A DNA stretch of 64,000 nt from a virus, in the IMG/VR virus record IMGVR_UViG_3300005056_000003, positions 1 through 64,000 of that record; one strand, given 5' to 3'. A program made the position numbers and the translations under genes. Under the pieces are notes generated by a model. The model was not told where the DNA came from, did not search any database, and saw only the letters and a program-made list of their open reading frames with translations. Each line of letters opens with the position of its first letter. The stretch's first letter is position 1. Shown piece by piece: positions 10,006 through 17,755 of this stretch.

Positions 10006-10039
10006 AAAAGCTCTCACGAAATTAATCGTGAGAGCTTTT
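10006..10039 (-). terminator. intrinsic terminator after the 10063-10413 gene
   Basis: Perfect 14-bp stem, AAAAGCTCTCACGA against TCGTGAGAGCTTTT, with a six-base loop. Read leftward it ends in a T run. It separates the small structural genes from the tail operon. Confidence 0.85.
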
Positions 10040-10062
10040 AGGGATATAGAGAATTGAAAGGT

Positions 10063-10413
10063 TTATTTTTTAGGTTCCTCTTTTTTAGGAGTTTCCTTTT
10101 CAGGAGTTTCTTTTTCCTCCTTCTTATTTGTCGGTGGCGGTGGGCTTGAGGGGTTTGTTGTTTTTTTTAGTTCCGAATATCCTGCCTCAAACTGTTTAGC
10201 GTCTTGGAAACCAATGGTTCCGTCAGCATACTGAACGTAGTACATTCCTAATTTCGGGTTTTTCGCGATCATTACGTGAGCAGGGACAATAAACTTTTTT
10301 CCTTTTTCAAGCTTCATTGTAGCTGTCTTGTCCATTTCACGAATAAGCTTCGTGATTTTCATTGCGCCAACAATCTTATTGCTCGCGAACTTTGGTAGTT
10401 TTCCTTTAAACAT
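10063..10413 (-). CDS. small structural-operon protein with K/E/P-rich tail
   Basis: 116 residues. The N-terminal 85 residues are a compact basic domain (KITKLIREMDKTATMKLEKG, then YYVQYADGTIGFQDAKQF). The last 30 residues are low complexity: PSSPPPP followed by repeated KEETPEK-type units. It lies between the capsid-side genes and a strong terminator, so it may be a decoration or head-completion protein with a flexible tail. No family recognised. Confidence 0.6.
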   Translation of the reverse strand: MFKGKLPKFASNKIVGAMKITKLIREMDKTATMKLEKGKKFIVPAHVMIAKNPKLGMYYVQYADGTIGFQDAKQFEAGYSELKKTTNPSSPPPPTNKKEEKETPEKETPKKEEPKK

Positions 10414-10433
10414 TTTGTATTAGATTTTATTGG

Positions 10434-11201
10434 TTACTTTTTCTTTAAATCTCCTATTTTTTTATTAAATATAGCTTGTGTTTGCCTTCCTTCTTCGTCA
10501 TTTTTAAGCCAAATCGCTAGCTCTCTAGGAGCGTCTTGAGCTTGAGATGCTGTATATATCTTTTCATCAGAGTCCATCCAACTAAATGTTTTCCCTGCTA
10601 ATTTAATAGTTTTTGAAATCAATAGAGCGGAAACTAATAATTTTTCTTGATTGAAATTATCGTCTTTAAAGTCATTAATAGCTTTAACTTCAGTCTCACC
10701 TTGCTCGGCAAATTCTCGTAACATTATACGAAGTTTACCAACTGTTCTGCTTTGACCGATAGAAGGAGAAAACATTTCAATAGCCATTGCTCTAATTGAA
10801 TTAGCGTCGGCTACTTTCAATACATACGATTTTGCGTCGTCTGATTCTCCCATTGCTTTTAACTGATACATTTCTTCTTGCGCAACATCTAAAACTCTAA
10901 ATCTAACGCCTAAATGTTCGTGTCTTTCTAAAAAGTCAACTTTATTTGGGTATAGATCCCTGTCTATAACTAAGGGACGTTTTTTTGTAAATTCAATCTT
11001 CTCTCTAACAGGAGTGGGGTCTATTTTGATTTGTTCGTTTATAAAGACGCTTGTTAGTGAAGGGACGTACTGCATTGATCGTTTTGCTTTTGTTCGTCCG
11101 TTGCCGTCTTTTTGTATGTAATCGGCAGGTTGCTTAACAATAAGTCGATTCATTGGGAAGATTTTTCCATCTCTTATTGTTACAAATGTTATTAAGTCCA
11201 T
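10434..11201 (-). CDS. structural-operon protein of unknown function
   Basis: 255 residues, mixed helix and strand, no membrane segment. The N-terminus contains FVTIRDGKIFPMNRLIVK and a stretch of K/R residues; the C-terminal part is helical. It is the first gene after the capsid gene's terminator, with its own -7 box (TATCTTTA) 16 bases upstream of the ATG. This suggests separate dosing from the capsid protein. It may be an accessory head protein. Confidence 0.6.
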   Translation of the reverse strand: MDLITFVTIRDGKIFPMNRLIVKQPADYIQKDGNGRTKAKRSMQYVPSLTSVFINEQIKIDPTPVREKIEFTKKRPLVIDRDLYPNKVDFLERHEHLGVRFRVLDVAQEEMYQLKAMGESDDAKSYVLKVADANSIRAMAIEMFSPSIGQSRTVGKLRIMLREFAEQGETEVKAINDFKDDNFNQEKLLVSALLISKTIKLAGKTFSWMDSDEKIYTASQAQDAPRELAIWLKNDEEGRQTQAIFNKKIGDLKKK

Positions 11202-11216
11202 ATATTTTATTTTTCG

Positions 11217-11224
11217 TAAAGATA
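11217..11224 (-). promoter_or_regulatory. promoter -7 box for the 11201 gene
   Basis: Read leftward TATCTTTA, one mismatch to TAnnTTTG, placed just after the capsid terminator T run and 16 bases before the ATG at 11201. No -33 box is clear because the terminator occupies that place. Confidence 0.4.
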
Positions 11225-11226
11225 GT

Positions 11227-11266
11227 AAAAAAAAGAAACCGTTACAAACGAGTCTGTAACGGCTTC
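11227..11266 (-). terminator. intrinsic terminator of the major capsid gene
   Basis: Read leftward: a 12-bp stem, GAAGCCGTTACA against TGTAACGGTTTC with one G-T pair, an 8-base loop, then eight T. It lies 25 bases after the capsid stop codon. Confidence 0.9.
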
Positions 11267-11290
11267 TAAAAAATAGAAATAATGGAGTCT

Positions 11291-12670
11291 TTAATCTATT
11301 ATAACCAATGGCTCAGGACAAGGAATAATTATTCCTGTAGTCGTAGACAAGGTTAGTTTTTCATACTCGCAATCGTTAGTTGGGGTCGGGGCAAATGCTC
11401 CTGTAATCACTTCTCTAACCATTCCGTTTTGATTATGCTCAGGGAATACTTGATACGCTTTAAAGATATAAGGCGTACTTTGTTCTATTCCGTTGATCTT
11501 AGTCATTGTAGAACCCATTGGGATAATAACACCTTTAGGGAATACATCTATAATTCTAGCTTTACCAAACGGGCTGTTTCCTTCAGTTAATCCCCATTTA
11601 GCGAAGTGAATGGTATAACCATCTACCTCAAGAGTATTATATCCAAACTTAGCAAAGTTTTCGCTGTTGTTATTTACATCAACATTGGTTATAGCTCCTA
11701 AATTAGACATAACTTCTTTTGCGATTTGCTCAAAGTGACGGTATTGTGTTTTATCAACTTTCGCTAAGAAAACTTTTTCTGTCATTCCAAGTTCATCCCA
11801 ATAATCAGTTACAGCTTGCATTCCTGCTAAATCCGTAATATATCCTGATTGTACGGCTCCGTTTGCTCTAATATTCTCAAACAATCCTTCGGTTCCGTAT
11901 TTTCCAATAGCATGCGCTCCTGAAGAATCAGCACTTTGAATACTAATTAAAAGTTTCTTCGCAACTTCCGAGTTTAGTAATTTTCTTACACGTTTCGTAT
12001 TGTCATCGTACCATTGCCAAGCTCCGTTATACAACCAAGCATATCTTTCTCCGCCATTACTCTGCATAGCAACTCTAGTAGTTGCAAGTTTTACAAAACG
12101 ATTAGTTGTTTTTCTGTTTTCAAGAGTCCCTTCAGGGCCACAACTACCTCTATCAAAGTCACCTCCAATAGTTCCTAACGTAAGTACAGATGTTGCAATA
12201 GTCCAAGACGCGCCATTAGCACATTTTGCAGTTATTGTTGCTGCTCCTATATCTACGGCAGTAATAACACCCTGTTCCATTTTAGTTCCATCTACTACGA
12301 AAATAGTAGTGTCTACTTTATAAGTGAAATGTTCTTGTGATGCGTCATAACCTTCAACGGCTGTCCAGTCAATTGTAAAAACATCTCCTGTTCTTGTTAC
12401 CGCTCCGTCATCATCAATTACATTATCTCTAGTTGTAGTTTCTACATACTCAACAGTATTAGTTACAAATGATTTGGTCATTGAGAATTCGTCTAAGAAT
12501 CCCATTACATCATCTTTCATCATCAAAAGACAATCATTCTGTATTGTGTCATATACCGATTGTGGTATTCCTGCGGATCCTGTTACAGTATAAGGATCGA
12601 CATAATTGTCCTGTGTTAGTAACAAAGGAGGTCTGTTATTGTGGGGGTTTGTTGGGCCAGTAATTGCCAT
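11291..12670 (-). CDS. probable major capsid protein
   Basis: 459 residues, directly downstream of the scaffold-like gene and isolated by a strong terminator, as expected for the most abundant virion protein. The N-terminal arm is Pro/Asn-rich (GPTNPHNNRPPLLLTQDN). The middle holds long helices (RVRKLLNSEVAKKLLISIQS) and an extended loop. Near 310-350 is HFEQIAKEVMSNLGAI, then YNTLEVDGYTIHFAKWGL, a layout seen in HK97-fold capsid proteins of Bacteroidetes phages. There is no cleavage signal that I can identify. The HK97 fold is inferred, not shown. Confidence 0.75.
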   Translation of the reverse strand: MAITGPTNPHNNRPPLLLTQDNYVDPYTVTGSAGIPQSVYDTIQNDCLLMMKDDVMGFLDEFSMTKSFVTNTVEYVETTTRDNVIDDDGAVTRTGDVFTIDWTAVEGYDASQEHFTYKVDTTIFVVDGTKMEQGVITAVDIGAATITAKCANGASWTIATSVLTLGTIGGDFDRGSCGPEGTLENRKTTNRFVKLATTRVAMQSNGGERYAWLYNGAWQWYDDNTKRVRKLLNSEVAKKLLISIQSADSSGAHAIGKYGTEGLFENIRANGAVQSGYITDLAGMQAVTDYWDELGMTEKVFLAKVDKTQYRHFEQIAKEVMSNLGAITNVDVNNNSENFAKFGYNTLEVDGYTIHFAKWGLTEGNSPFGKARIIDVFPKGVIIPMGSTMTKINGIEQSTPYIFKAYQVFPEHNQNGMVREVITGAFAPTPTNDCEYEKLTLSTTTGIIIPCPEPLVIID

Positions 12671-12685
12671 AATATTTAATTTTTG

Positions 12686-13879
12686 TTAAAAACGAGCTTT
12701 TGGTGCGAAGCCTTCTTTTTTGCGGCCTGTCACAACCATTCCGTCGTCGTTATTATTAATTTCCGTTATTTGCTTGTGCTTTCCTAAAGTTAAATTTCGG
12801 TTTTCCTTTGAGAAATTTTCAAGCGTCAATGCGTGAACTTGTTTGGCTACAGAAATTACAGCGTTTTGAAAGAATGTTGGGTCTGAATACAGCGTACTCC
12901 TTACGGTTCTGTCTGTGTTCATTTTACCATCTTCCCCTTTAAATCTACCAATGAAGTCGTCTACTGTTTGCGTATTTCTCGCTACAGTAATTCTATCTTC
13001 ATCGCTAACAGGAATGATAATATCTCCTAATCCTTTAATACTCACTTTAATATCTGTAAGTTTCTTCAAAGACTTATTACGATCTTTCCAATAAGGTGCG
13101 TGAGATTTAGCTATTTCCTCAGCAGTTGGCGGTTTTGCTACCTGTGTTTTTTCAAGAGAAACTTTGTGTTTCTTCTGAAAGTCAGACATAAATGATTTTG
13201 CTTTAGATATTTCTCTAACTAAATCATTCTTTCTTCCTGCCAATTCCCTGTCGTTAAGATCTACTTCATCTTGCTCAGAAACAGTAATGTGGTCGATTAG
13301 ACCTTGTACTGCTTCGGGCGATAAATTGGTGTCAGAATTCTCATAATAAGCTTTTAACAAACTGCTATCTGACTCTTTAGTCCAATCCTTCTGAATCGAA
13401 TAAAAATCAGCGATAGTGCCGTTTGTTTCTGCATTAAATTTTTGAAATTCCTTTACCTGTTCTGATAAGACTTCTTTTTTTGATAACTCCGAGACGTTTT
13501 TAACATTGATACCATTTTTGTTTAAAAACTCTAAAACATTAGCCTCGTTAACTTCAACTACAGTTTCCTGTTGTTGTTTTTTTTCTTGAGGTTTAGGCTT
13601 CTCATTATCAAACGTAAACTCTAAAGTTTCCTTTTCTTCGTCTACAATTGGTTTTTCAATTTTCTCTTTGCTTTCAATAGTTTTAGGTTTAACGTCTAAA
13701 ACGTCATCTATAACAGCTTTATCATCTACCTTAGTTTCCTTTTTCGGCTGATTATCTAAAACTACTATTTCGTTTTTAGGGTCGTTGTTTTCTAAAACTA
13801 CTTTTTTCTCTACCTGAGAATTATCCCCTAACGGGTCATCTCCAAGTATCACTATTCCATTATTAATACCTTTGTCCAT
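12686..13879 (-). CDS. probable scaffolding protein
   Basis: 397 residues, 15 bases upstream of the capsid gene. The first 130 residues are highly charged and low complexity (repeats of V/E/K/D with PKKETKVDDK and EEKETLEF). They are followed by helical segments (VLEFLNKNGINVKNVSELSKKEVLSEQVKEF split by short loops) and a basic C-terminus (TGRKKEGFAPKARF). Acidic N-terminus, coiled coil and basic tail next to the capsid gene is the standard profile of a phage scaffold. A candidate -7 box (TAGGTTTG) lies upstream at 13902-13909 on the minus strand. Confidence 0.7.
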   Translation of the reverse strand: MDKGINNGIVILGDDPLGDNSQVEKKVVLENNDPKNEIVVLDNQPKKETKVDDKAVIDDVLDVKPKTIESKEKIEKPIVDEEKETLEFTFDNEKPKPQEKKQQQETVVEVNEANVLEFLNKNGINVKNVSELSKKEVLSEQVKEFQKFNAETNGTIADFYSIQKDWTKESDSSLLKAYYENSDTNLSPEAVQGLIDHITVSEQDEVDLNDRELAGRKNDLVREISKAKSFMSDFQKKHKVSLEKTQVAKPPTAEEIAKSHAPYWKDRNKSLKKLTDIKVSIKGLGDIIIPVSDEDRITVARNTQTVDDFIGRFKGEDGKMNTDRTVRSTLYSDPTFFQNAVISVAKQVHALTLENFSKENRNLTLGKHKQITEINNNDDGMVVTGRKKEGFAPKARF

Positions 13880-13939
13880 TATTATAATTTTTATAATTAA
13901 GACAAACCTATAGATAAATATTTGATCGGGTTTTGAATA

Positions 13940-13971
13940 TTGGTAATATTGAAATGCTTTTGTTATTTTTA
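13940..13971 (+). promoter_or_regulatory. promoter of the counter-oriented regulator-like gene
   Basis: TTG at 13940-13942, 21 bases, then TATTTTTA at 13964-13971, four bases before the ATG at 13976. The boxes are imperfect, but the layout repeats that at 3818-3830 and would give a leaderless mRNA. Confidence 0.4.
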
Positions 13972-13975
13972 CATT

Positions 13976-14464
13976 ATGAAAAACATAAAGCTTAAGAATT
14001 TTAATCCATTAACGGAGGCTCCTGTAAAAATAGATTTTAAGTATAATAAAAAAGCCCTTACGAGAAAGCAGGTTTTTAATAAAGAGGAAATTGTTATGAA
14101 AAGTACTGACGTTAAAACTTCGTATTTAATATTTCAGCTTCAAGAAATTAAAGAAAAATACAAAATAAGCTATGAGAAGATATTGGTATTACTTTACTTA
14201 CAGGAATTGGGCCTATTCAGCGACCCGATAAAAGTGTTTGGGGAGAAGATTAAGTTAGCTGAGTTTATCCATGCAGGTTATATGGCTGAGTCGTTTAATA
14301 ATAAATCGACTGTATTGTATAAGCTTACGGATCGTGGTGTAGGTATAGTTTTAGAATTTAATAGCTTGGTTGATAACAACGAAGGGAATATAATGAAAAA
14401 CAGAAGTACGGATCTAAGTTTGGAAGCAAAAACAAAAGGTGTTCTCGCTGATTTTTATAGTTAA
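13976..14464 (+). CDS. winged-helix-like protein, possible regulator
   Basis: 162 residues from ATG 13976; an upstream in-frame start at 13940 lies within the promoter. Residues 55-115 contain helix-helix-wing spacing: YEKILVLLYLQELGLF, then LAEFIHAGYMAESF, then STVLYKLTDRGVGIVLEF, reminiscent of MarR/winged-helix domains. It is on the plus strand between the virion operon and the replication operon and converges on an XRE gene, with stops overlapping by 4 bases. That suggests a regulatory locus. No family match is certain. Confidence 0.55.
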   Translation: MKNIKLKNFNPLTEAPVKIDFKYNKKALTRKQVFNKEEIVMKSTDVKTSYLIFQLQEIKEKYKISYEKILVLLYLQELGLFSDPIKVFGEKIKLAEFIHAGYMAESFNNKSTVLYKLTDRGVGIVLEFNSLVDNNEGNIMKNRSTDLSLEAKTKGVLADFYS

Positions 14465-14742
14465 AACAACTCTTTAAAGATATTGTCAATAGTTGGTTTA
14501 AACACAAGTAGCTTGGGCCTGTTCTTTTTCTTTATCTCTTTTTCGTCTACGCCATTCCAAAATAAAACTGCGGGGTGTGTTTTTAGCGCTTTAGCAATGT
14601 TATAAAGTAATTTTATAGTTGGCGTTTTTCTTTCGTTCTCTAAAGCTCCTAAATGATTTACGTGTATTTTTAGCTTTGTAGATAGCTCTAGGAGAGTTAA
14701 ATTGTTTTGCTTTCTAGTGATTCTTATTCCTTTTCCTAGCAT
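14461..14742 (-). CDS. XRE/Cro-type HTH DNA-binding protein
   Basis: 93 residues. Residues 4-60 form a classic HTH_3 domain: IRITRKQNNLTLLELSTKLK, then IHVNHLGALENERKTP, then IKLLYNIAKALKTHPAVLF. The C-terminal 30 residues are basic and lack a recognised oligomerisation domain. It follows a 42-residue gene by 3 bases and converges with the plus-strand winged-helix gene. A repressor or middle-gene switch is likely. Its operators are unknown; the 26-bp repeat at 14888-14913 is a candidate. Confidence 0.85.
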   Translation of the reverse strand: MLGKGIRITRKQNNLTLLELSTKLKIHVNHLGALENERKTPTIKLLYNIAKALKTHPAVLFWNGVDEKEIKKKNRPKLLVFKPTIDNIFKELF

Positions 14743-14745
14743 TTT

Positions 14746-14874
14746 TTAAATATTTTTGGATCCGCCCCAAACTCCTTTAATTTTAGAGAAATCTATTTTA
14801 TTTTTACCGTTCTTTAAGTGATAATCCTCAATAGCTTTCGCTACTTCTAGTCCGTATTTTTGATTTTTCTTCAT
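14746..14874 (-). CDS. 42-residue basic protein upstream of the XRE gene
   Basis: ATG 14872-14874 to TAA 14746-14748. Residues 1-20 are helical (MKKNQKYGLEVAKAIEDYHL) and residues 21-42 basic (KNGKNKIDFSKIKGVWGG). It ends 3 bases before the XRE start, so the two are probably co-transcribed. Unknown function. Coding is supported by tight spacing and a plausible start just after the 26-bp repeat. Confidence 0.5.
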   Translation of the reverse strand: MKKNQKYGLEVAKAIEDYHLKNGKNKIDFSKIKGVWGGSKNI

Positions 14875-14887
14875 TTCTATAATTTAG

Positions 14888-14913
14888 TTGTATTTTGTAA
14901 TTAATGATAAAAG
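14888..14913. repeat. 26-bp repeat, copy 1 (second copy at 29867-29892)
   Basis: Identical to the copy at 29867-29892 except for one base. Both copies end 3 to 13 bases before the start of a leftward gene, as a shared operator or promoter part would. Confidence 0.7.
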
Positions 14914-14932
14914 TAGCTATAAACAAGGTTAT

Positions 14933-15277
14933 TTAGTTAGGCAACTCTGCATAAGCCTGTATGTTATCTGAAATATCTTGGTCATTAATAGAGTTATAAA
15001 ACCTATTATCTTCTTGACTAAATAATGCAGTTCTTACTTGCCCGTTATTATATTTAACCAAACATTCCTCTACATTTTCATTAGGCCTTACATTGCTTTT
15101 TATCGTAACCCAATTAATAACCGTGGGTGTATTCAATAAACTTAACTTACTTATCATTTCTTCATTATGCTGTAATTTGTAAGCGTCGCTAGACCAATCA
15201 AACTCTGTCGCCACTTTAGGGTTTCTAAGTAATATTATTTTATTTTCTTTTTTAAGTTCTTCTATTAAATCTTTCAT
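14933..15277 (-). CDS. small conserved-type phage protein, DUF551-like C-terminus
   Basis: 114 residues. The N-terminal 60 residues are helical. The C-terminal half (VRPNENVEECLVKYNNGQ, later FYNSINDQDISDNIQAYAELPN) recalls the DUF551 pattern: a Pro-containing strand, a hydrophobic strand, and a terminal x-LP motif. It opens the leftward run of small genes after the regulator locus, 12 bases after its upstream neighbour. The role is unknown and the family link tentative. Confidence 0.5.
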   Translation of the reverse strand: MKDLIEELKKENKIILLRNPKVATEFDWSSDAYKLQHNEEMISKLSLLNTPTVINWVTIKSNVRPNENVEECLVKYNNGQVRTALFSQEDNRFYNSINDQDISDNIQAYAELPN

Positions 15278-15289
15278 TATTTCTAGTTT

Positions 15290-15625
15290 TTAAGGCGCTC
15301 CTCCCGCTAATATATTGGGAGTATTATATAATTGATCTTTTACTTTTTCCTGCTCGTTATGACGTTCCCGCCACTTCTCACCGCGCAACTCTTTGAATTC
15401 CTCCTGTAGCTTGCGCCTGATCCTTCTAATGCTTTGGGCGTTTGGTATTTTATTCTCTGAAAACAATTCTAAAAACTTCTCGGCTGTAATATCTTTAGAG
15501 AGCATTCCTGCGTCTTTCAAGTGTTTGTGCCAAATGTTAGCGACAAGCTTATTATCGTCATCCCTTAAATGCGGGTGCGACTTTAAAAGTGCTATAACGC
15601 TGTCTTTATGTTTTAGAATGTCCAT
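15290..15625 (-). CDS. small basic phage protein, unknown
   Basis: 111 residues. The most striking part is AQSIRRIRRKLQEEFKELRGEKWRER, a strongly basic helix seen in many phage proteins of replication clusters. Its shape suggests nucleic-acid binding. N-terminal residues 15-55 are helical. It ends with a Gly/Ala/Pro tail (NILAGGAP). It is close to the helicase-loader operon; function unknown. Confidence 0.6.
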   Translation of the reverse strand: MDILKHKDSVIALLKSHPHLRDDDNKLVANIWHKHLKDAGMLSKDITAEKFLELFSENKIPNAQSIRRIRRKLQEEFKELRGEKWRERHNEQEKVKDQLYNTPNILAGGAP

Positions 15626-15634
15626 AGTTTTAAA

Positions 15635-15916
15635 TTATTCGCTCCCGTATTCAGAACACACATCTTTCATTATTTCTTCAAGAGCATCGTTTATAAAGGT
15701 TTGGTTATAACTACCATAACGATAAACTTCACATAGCCATTTATCGTTTTCCCACCAAACTCTACCGCAAAAATTCCATCCTGTGTAATGGCTAAATAAC
15801 TCTTTTCCTTTTATAGCTTTAACGGTTTCTTCTACTACTTTCCCGTCATAATTTGACATTATTTCTTCGCCCTTATATTTTTTATAGTCGTCAGACATTC
15901 TATATCTTTTATCCAT
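15635..15916 (-). CDS. small phage protein, unknown
   Basis: 93 residues; an internal ATG at residue 20 (MSNYDGKVVEETV) is an alternative start. The segment GWNFCGRVWWENDKWLCEVYRYGSYN and the C-terminal helix ALEEIMKDVCSEYGSE form a compact alpha/beta protein of a type common in phage early regions. It starts 3 bases after the DnaC-like gene's stop. Confidence 0.6.
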   Translation of the reverse strand: MDKRYRMSDDYKKYKGEEIMSNYDGKVVEETVKAIKGKELFSHYTGWNFCGRVWWENDKWLCEVYRYGSYNQTFINDALEEIMKDVCSEYGSE

Positions 15917-15919
15917 AAT

Positions 15920-16630
15920 CTATTTTCTAAAGCTTTCGCCTTTCCATTTTATAATATTAAACATCTTTTTTTGCCTATCTCCAATTGCAGGGCCATACCT
16001 CTCAAGAAGTTCTGACGGCTTTTTGTTGGTTGTAATAAAAGTTGGTGCATCATTTTTATCTCTCTCGAATAACAAGGTTCCTAGAAGTTCCTCACTATTA
16101 AAAGCTTTGTCCTCTAATCCTAAATCATCGATGTATAAAGCGCCTGTATAGTAATTTTTTAAATCGAAGACGCTACTTTTATTTGTAACGGCTTTCATAT
16201 AATCCTTGACAAAAGTTGGGGCAGATATTTTTCTAAACCATAAATCATAACAACCGAACTTGGTTAATTTATATCCTATTTCGTGTATGGTATCAAATAA
16301 CATTGTTTTTCCAACGCCATTATCTCCCCAAACTAATAACCCTTTTACTAAACTCGCCTCGTTTGATATTAAATTTGACGCTTCGTTAAAATCTTCCTGC
16401 TTTAAGAAATATTTAAAAATCGTGTAAATAACATCTGTATTGACTTCGTTGAAAATAAAATCTTTCCCAACCTGTTCTTTAAACAAGGCCCAAAATATTT
16501 TCTTTGTAAGAACCATTCCTTGTTTTTTAGGATCTTCTTTAGACCACGCATAAACTTTATGCGTTTGCTTCAACCTTTCCGACTGAGCATTGTCCTTTCT
16601 GTCTTGTATGTATTTATCGATTCCTTCCAT
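15920..16630 (-). CDS. DnaC/IstB-like helicase loader ATPase
   Basis: 236 residues. Walker A is GDNGVGKT near residue 102, Walker B ALYIDDLGLE near 166, sensor I TFITTNKKPSELL near 196. The C-terminal GDRQKKMFNIIKWKGESFRK carries the arginine finger region typical of DnaC-like loaders. Such AAA+ proteins load the host or phage replicative helicase onto DNA. It overlaps the DUF4373 gene by one base, forming a loader-initiator pair. No phage helicase or polymerase is visible here, so it probably loads the host DnaB-type helicase. Confidence 0.9.
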   Translation of the reverse strand: MEGIDKYIQDRKDNAQSERLKQTHKVYAWSKEDPKKQGMVLTKKIFWALFKEQVGKDFIFNEVNTDVIYTIFKYFLKQEDFNEASNLISNEASLVKGLLVWGDNGVGKTMLFDTIHEIGYKLTKFGCYDLWFRKISAPTFVKDYMKAVTNKSSVFDLKNYYTGALYIDDLGLEDKAFNSEELLGTLLFERDKNDAPTFITTNKKPSELLERYGPAIGDRQKKMFNIIKWKGESFRK

Positions 16631-17394
16631 TATTTCTCAAGCGCTTCTAGTTCTTCTTTAATTTTTTGCTCTGCCGAATTTAAAGGCTTAGTTTTTTTAG
16701 TAGATTTTCTGTTGTTATTAGTCCAAGCATCCATCCATCTCATTAATCGGGCGTTTAAAATTTTCCATTCATATTTTAATTCTTCTTCATCAACTTTATA
16801 AGAAAACAATTCTAGCATTCTATCCCAATCTCCATTAAATCTTTTTTTGTTTTGCATTTGAATAACCTCCCATTTACTTAAATGACTTTTTAAAAAAGTG
16901 AGCGCGTTTTTACTCTCACTTTTCTTTATTTTACTATACTCTACTTTACTTTGTGGGTTTCCGACACCTGTAAGGGGGAGTTTACTTTGTTTCCGTACCC
17001 CTAAACCTATTAAAAGGGAGATTAAACCCTCATAACTGATACATTTATTTTTTCTCTTAATATAAGCGTCTTGAATACTGTCAATAAAATCTTGACACCA
17101 AATTATATTATTTTCATTCCATAACACGCTATCAAACTTTTCTAATTCAACTAAATCATTTATGATATTTAATAGTAATTGTTTTGAAACTTTACATTTA
17201 GCACTAAGAAACATTTGAGTTGTGTTTTTAGATAGATCTAAGTAATGATAATCTGTTTTCGCTAATTCTCTAAGAAGCTTAATAAAAACAGCAAAACCAT
17301 CATTCCCATAAGTTTCTTCTAAGTAGTACATTTTTTTTCCTTCTTCACAATAAAAAGGAAAGTAATCTACATTATTTCTTTGTGGTCTAGCCAT
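16630..17394 (-). CDS. DUF4373 (Lin1244/Lin1753-like) replication initiator-type protein
   Basis: 254 residues. The N-terminus YFPFYCEEGKKMYYLEETYG, then NDGFAVFIKLLRELAKTDYH and later FLSAKCKVSKQLLLNIINDL, is the DUF4373 winged-helix domain, found in phage and plasmid DnaD/initiator-like proteins just upstream of DnaC. The C-terminal 100 residues are a charged linker and a helix ending EQKIKEELEALEK. It likely recognises the origin or bridges DNA and loader. It overlaps both neighbours. Confidence 0.8.
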   Translation of the reverse strand: MARPQRNNVDYFPFYCEEGKKMYYLEETYGNDGFAVFIKLLRELAKTDYHYLDLSKNTTQMFLSAKCKVSKQLLLNIINDLVELEKFDSVLWNENNIIWCQDFIDSIQDAYIKRKNKCISYEGLISLLIGLGVRKQSKLPLTGVGNPQSKVEYSKIKKSESKNALTFLKSHLSKWEVIQMQNKKRFNGDWDRMLELFSYKVDEEELKYEWKILNARLMRWMDAWTNNNRKSTKKTKPLNSAEQKIKEELEALEK

Positions 17395-17602
17395 TACTAG
17401 CCTCCGTTTCTATTTTATTTATTTCAGTTCGTAATGTTTTGGCTAATTTAATGGCGGTAGACTTATCTAAATACACCATTAATTCTTCACTATCGCTTTT
17501 ATTAGAAATGTAAAAAGTGATCTTGTTTTCGTTATTTAAAAAGCATTGGATATTAGTTCCGTCTCCTGACGAGCATAAGAAATGCGTATCTATATTTGGC
17601 AT
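17387..17602 (-). CDS. small protein, unknown
   Basis: 71 residues, strand-rich first half (KITFYISNKSDSEELMVYL) and a helical end (TAIKLAKTLRTEINKIE). It overlaps the DUF4373 gene by 8 bases and is the first gene after the structured RNA at 17650-17742. No known family. Confidence 0.6.
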   Translation of the reverse strand: MPNIDTHFLCSSGDGTNIQCFLNNENKITFYISNKSDSEELMVYLDKSTAIKLAKTLRTEINKIETEASNG

Positions 17603-17649
17603 ATTTTCGTAAAGGTTTTATTTAAAAACCCATAAAAAGTTAGATAATG

Positions 17650-17742
17650 AAAAACCGCATTAAGTTTCAAGGGCTGTACTCCTATCCACCTAATACGGTC
17701 AGTATTTTTTATAGTTATTTTTATGTACAGCGCAAATAACTT
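17650..17742 (-). ncRNA. candidate structured small RNA with terminator
   Basis: Read leftward: hairpin 1 pairs GTTATTT (17734-17740) with AAATAAC (17714-17720). Hairpin 2 pairs ACCGTATTA (17691-17699) with TAATGCGGT (17654-17662, one U-G pair) and is followed by five T. The two loops hold complementary sequences GCTGTAC and GTACAGC (17725-17731 and 17673-17679), a 7-bp loop-loop contact. The promoter box at 17748-17755 would start the RNA exactly at hairpin 1. It lies in a 153-base gene-free gap. No known RNA family is recognised. Confidence 0.6.
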
Positions 17743-17747
17743 CATTG

Positions 17748-17755
17748 CAAATATA
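17748..17755 (-). promoter_or_regulatory. promoter -7 box of the 17650-17742 RNA
   Basis: Read leftward TATATTTG, an exact TAnnTTTG match, placed immediately after the stop codon of the 17756-18160 gene. No convincing -33 TTTG is seen. Confidence 0.5.

Noticed and set aside
15393-15710. 105-codon plus-strand frame
   Set aside because: Shadow of the 15290-15625 gene and its neighbour; no start signal.
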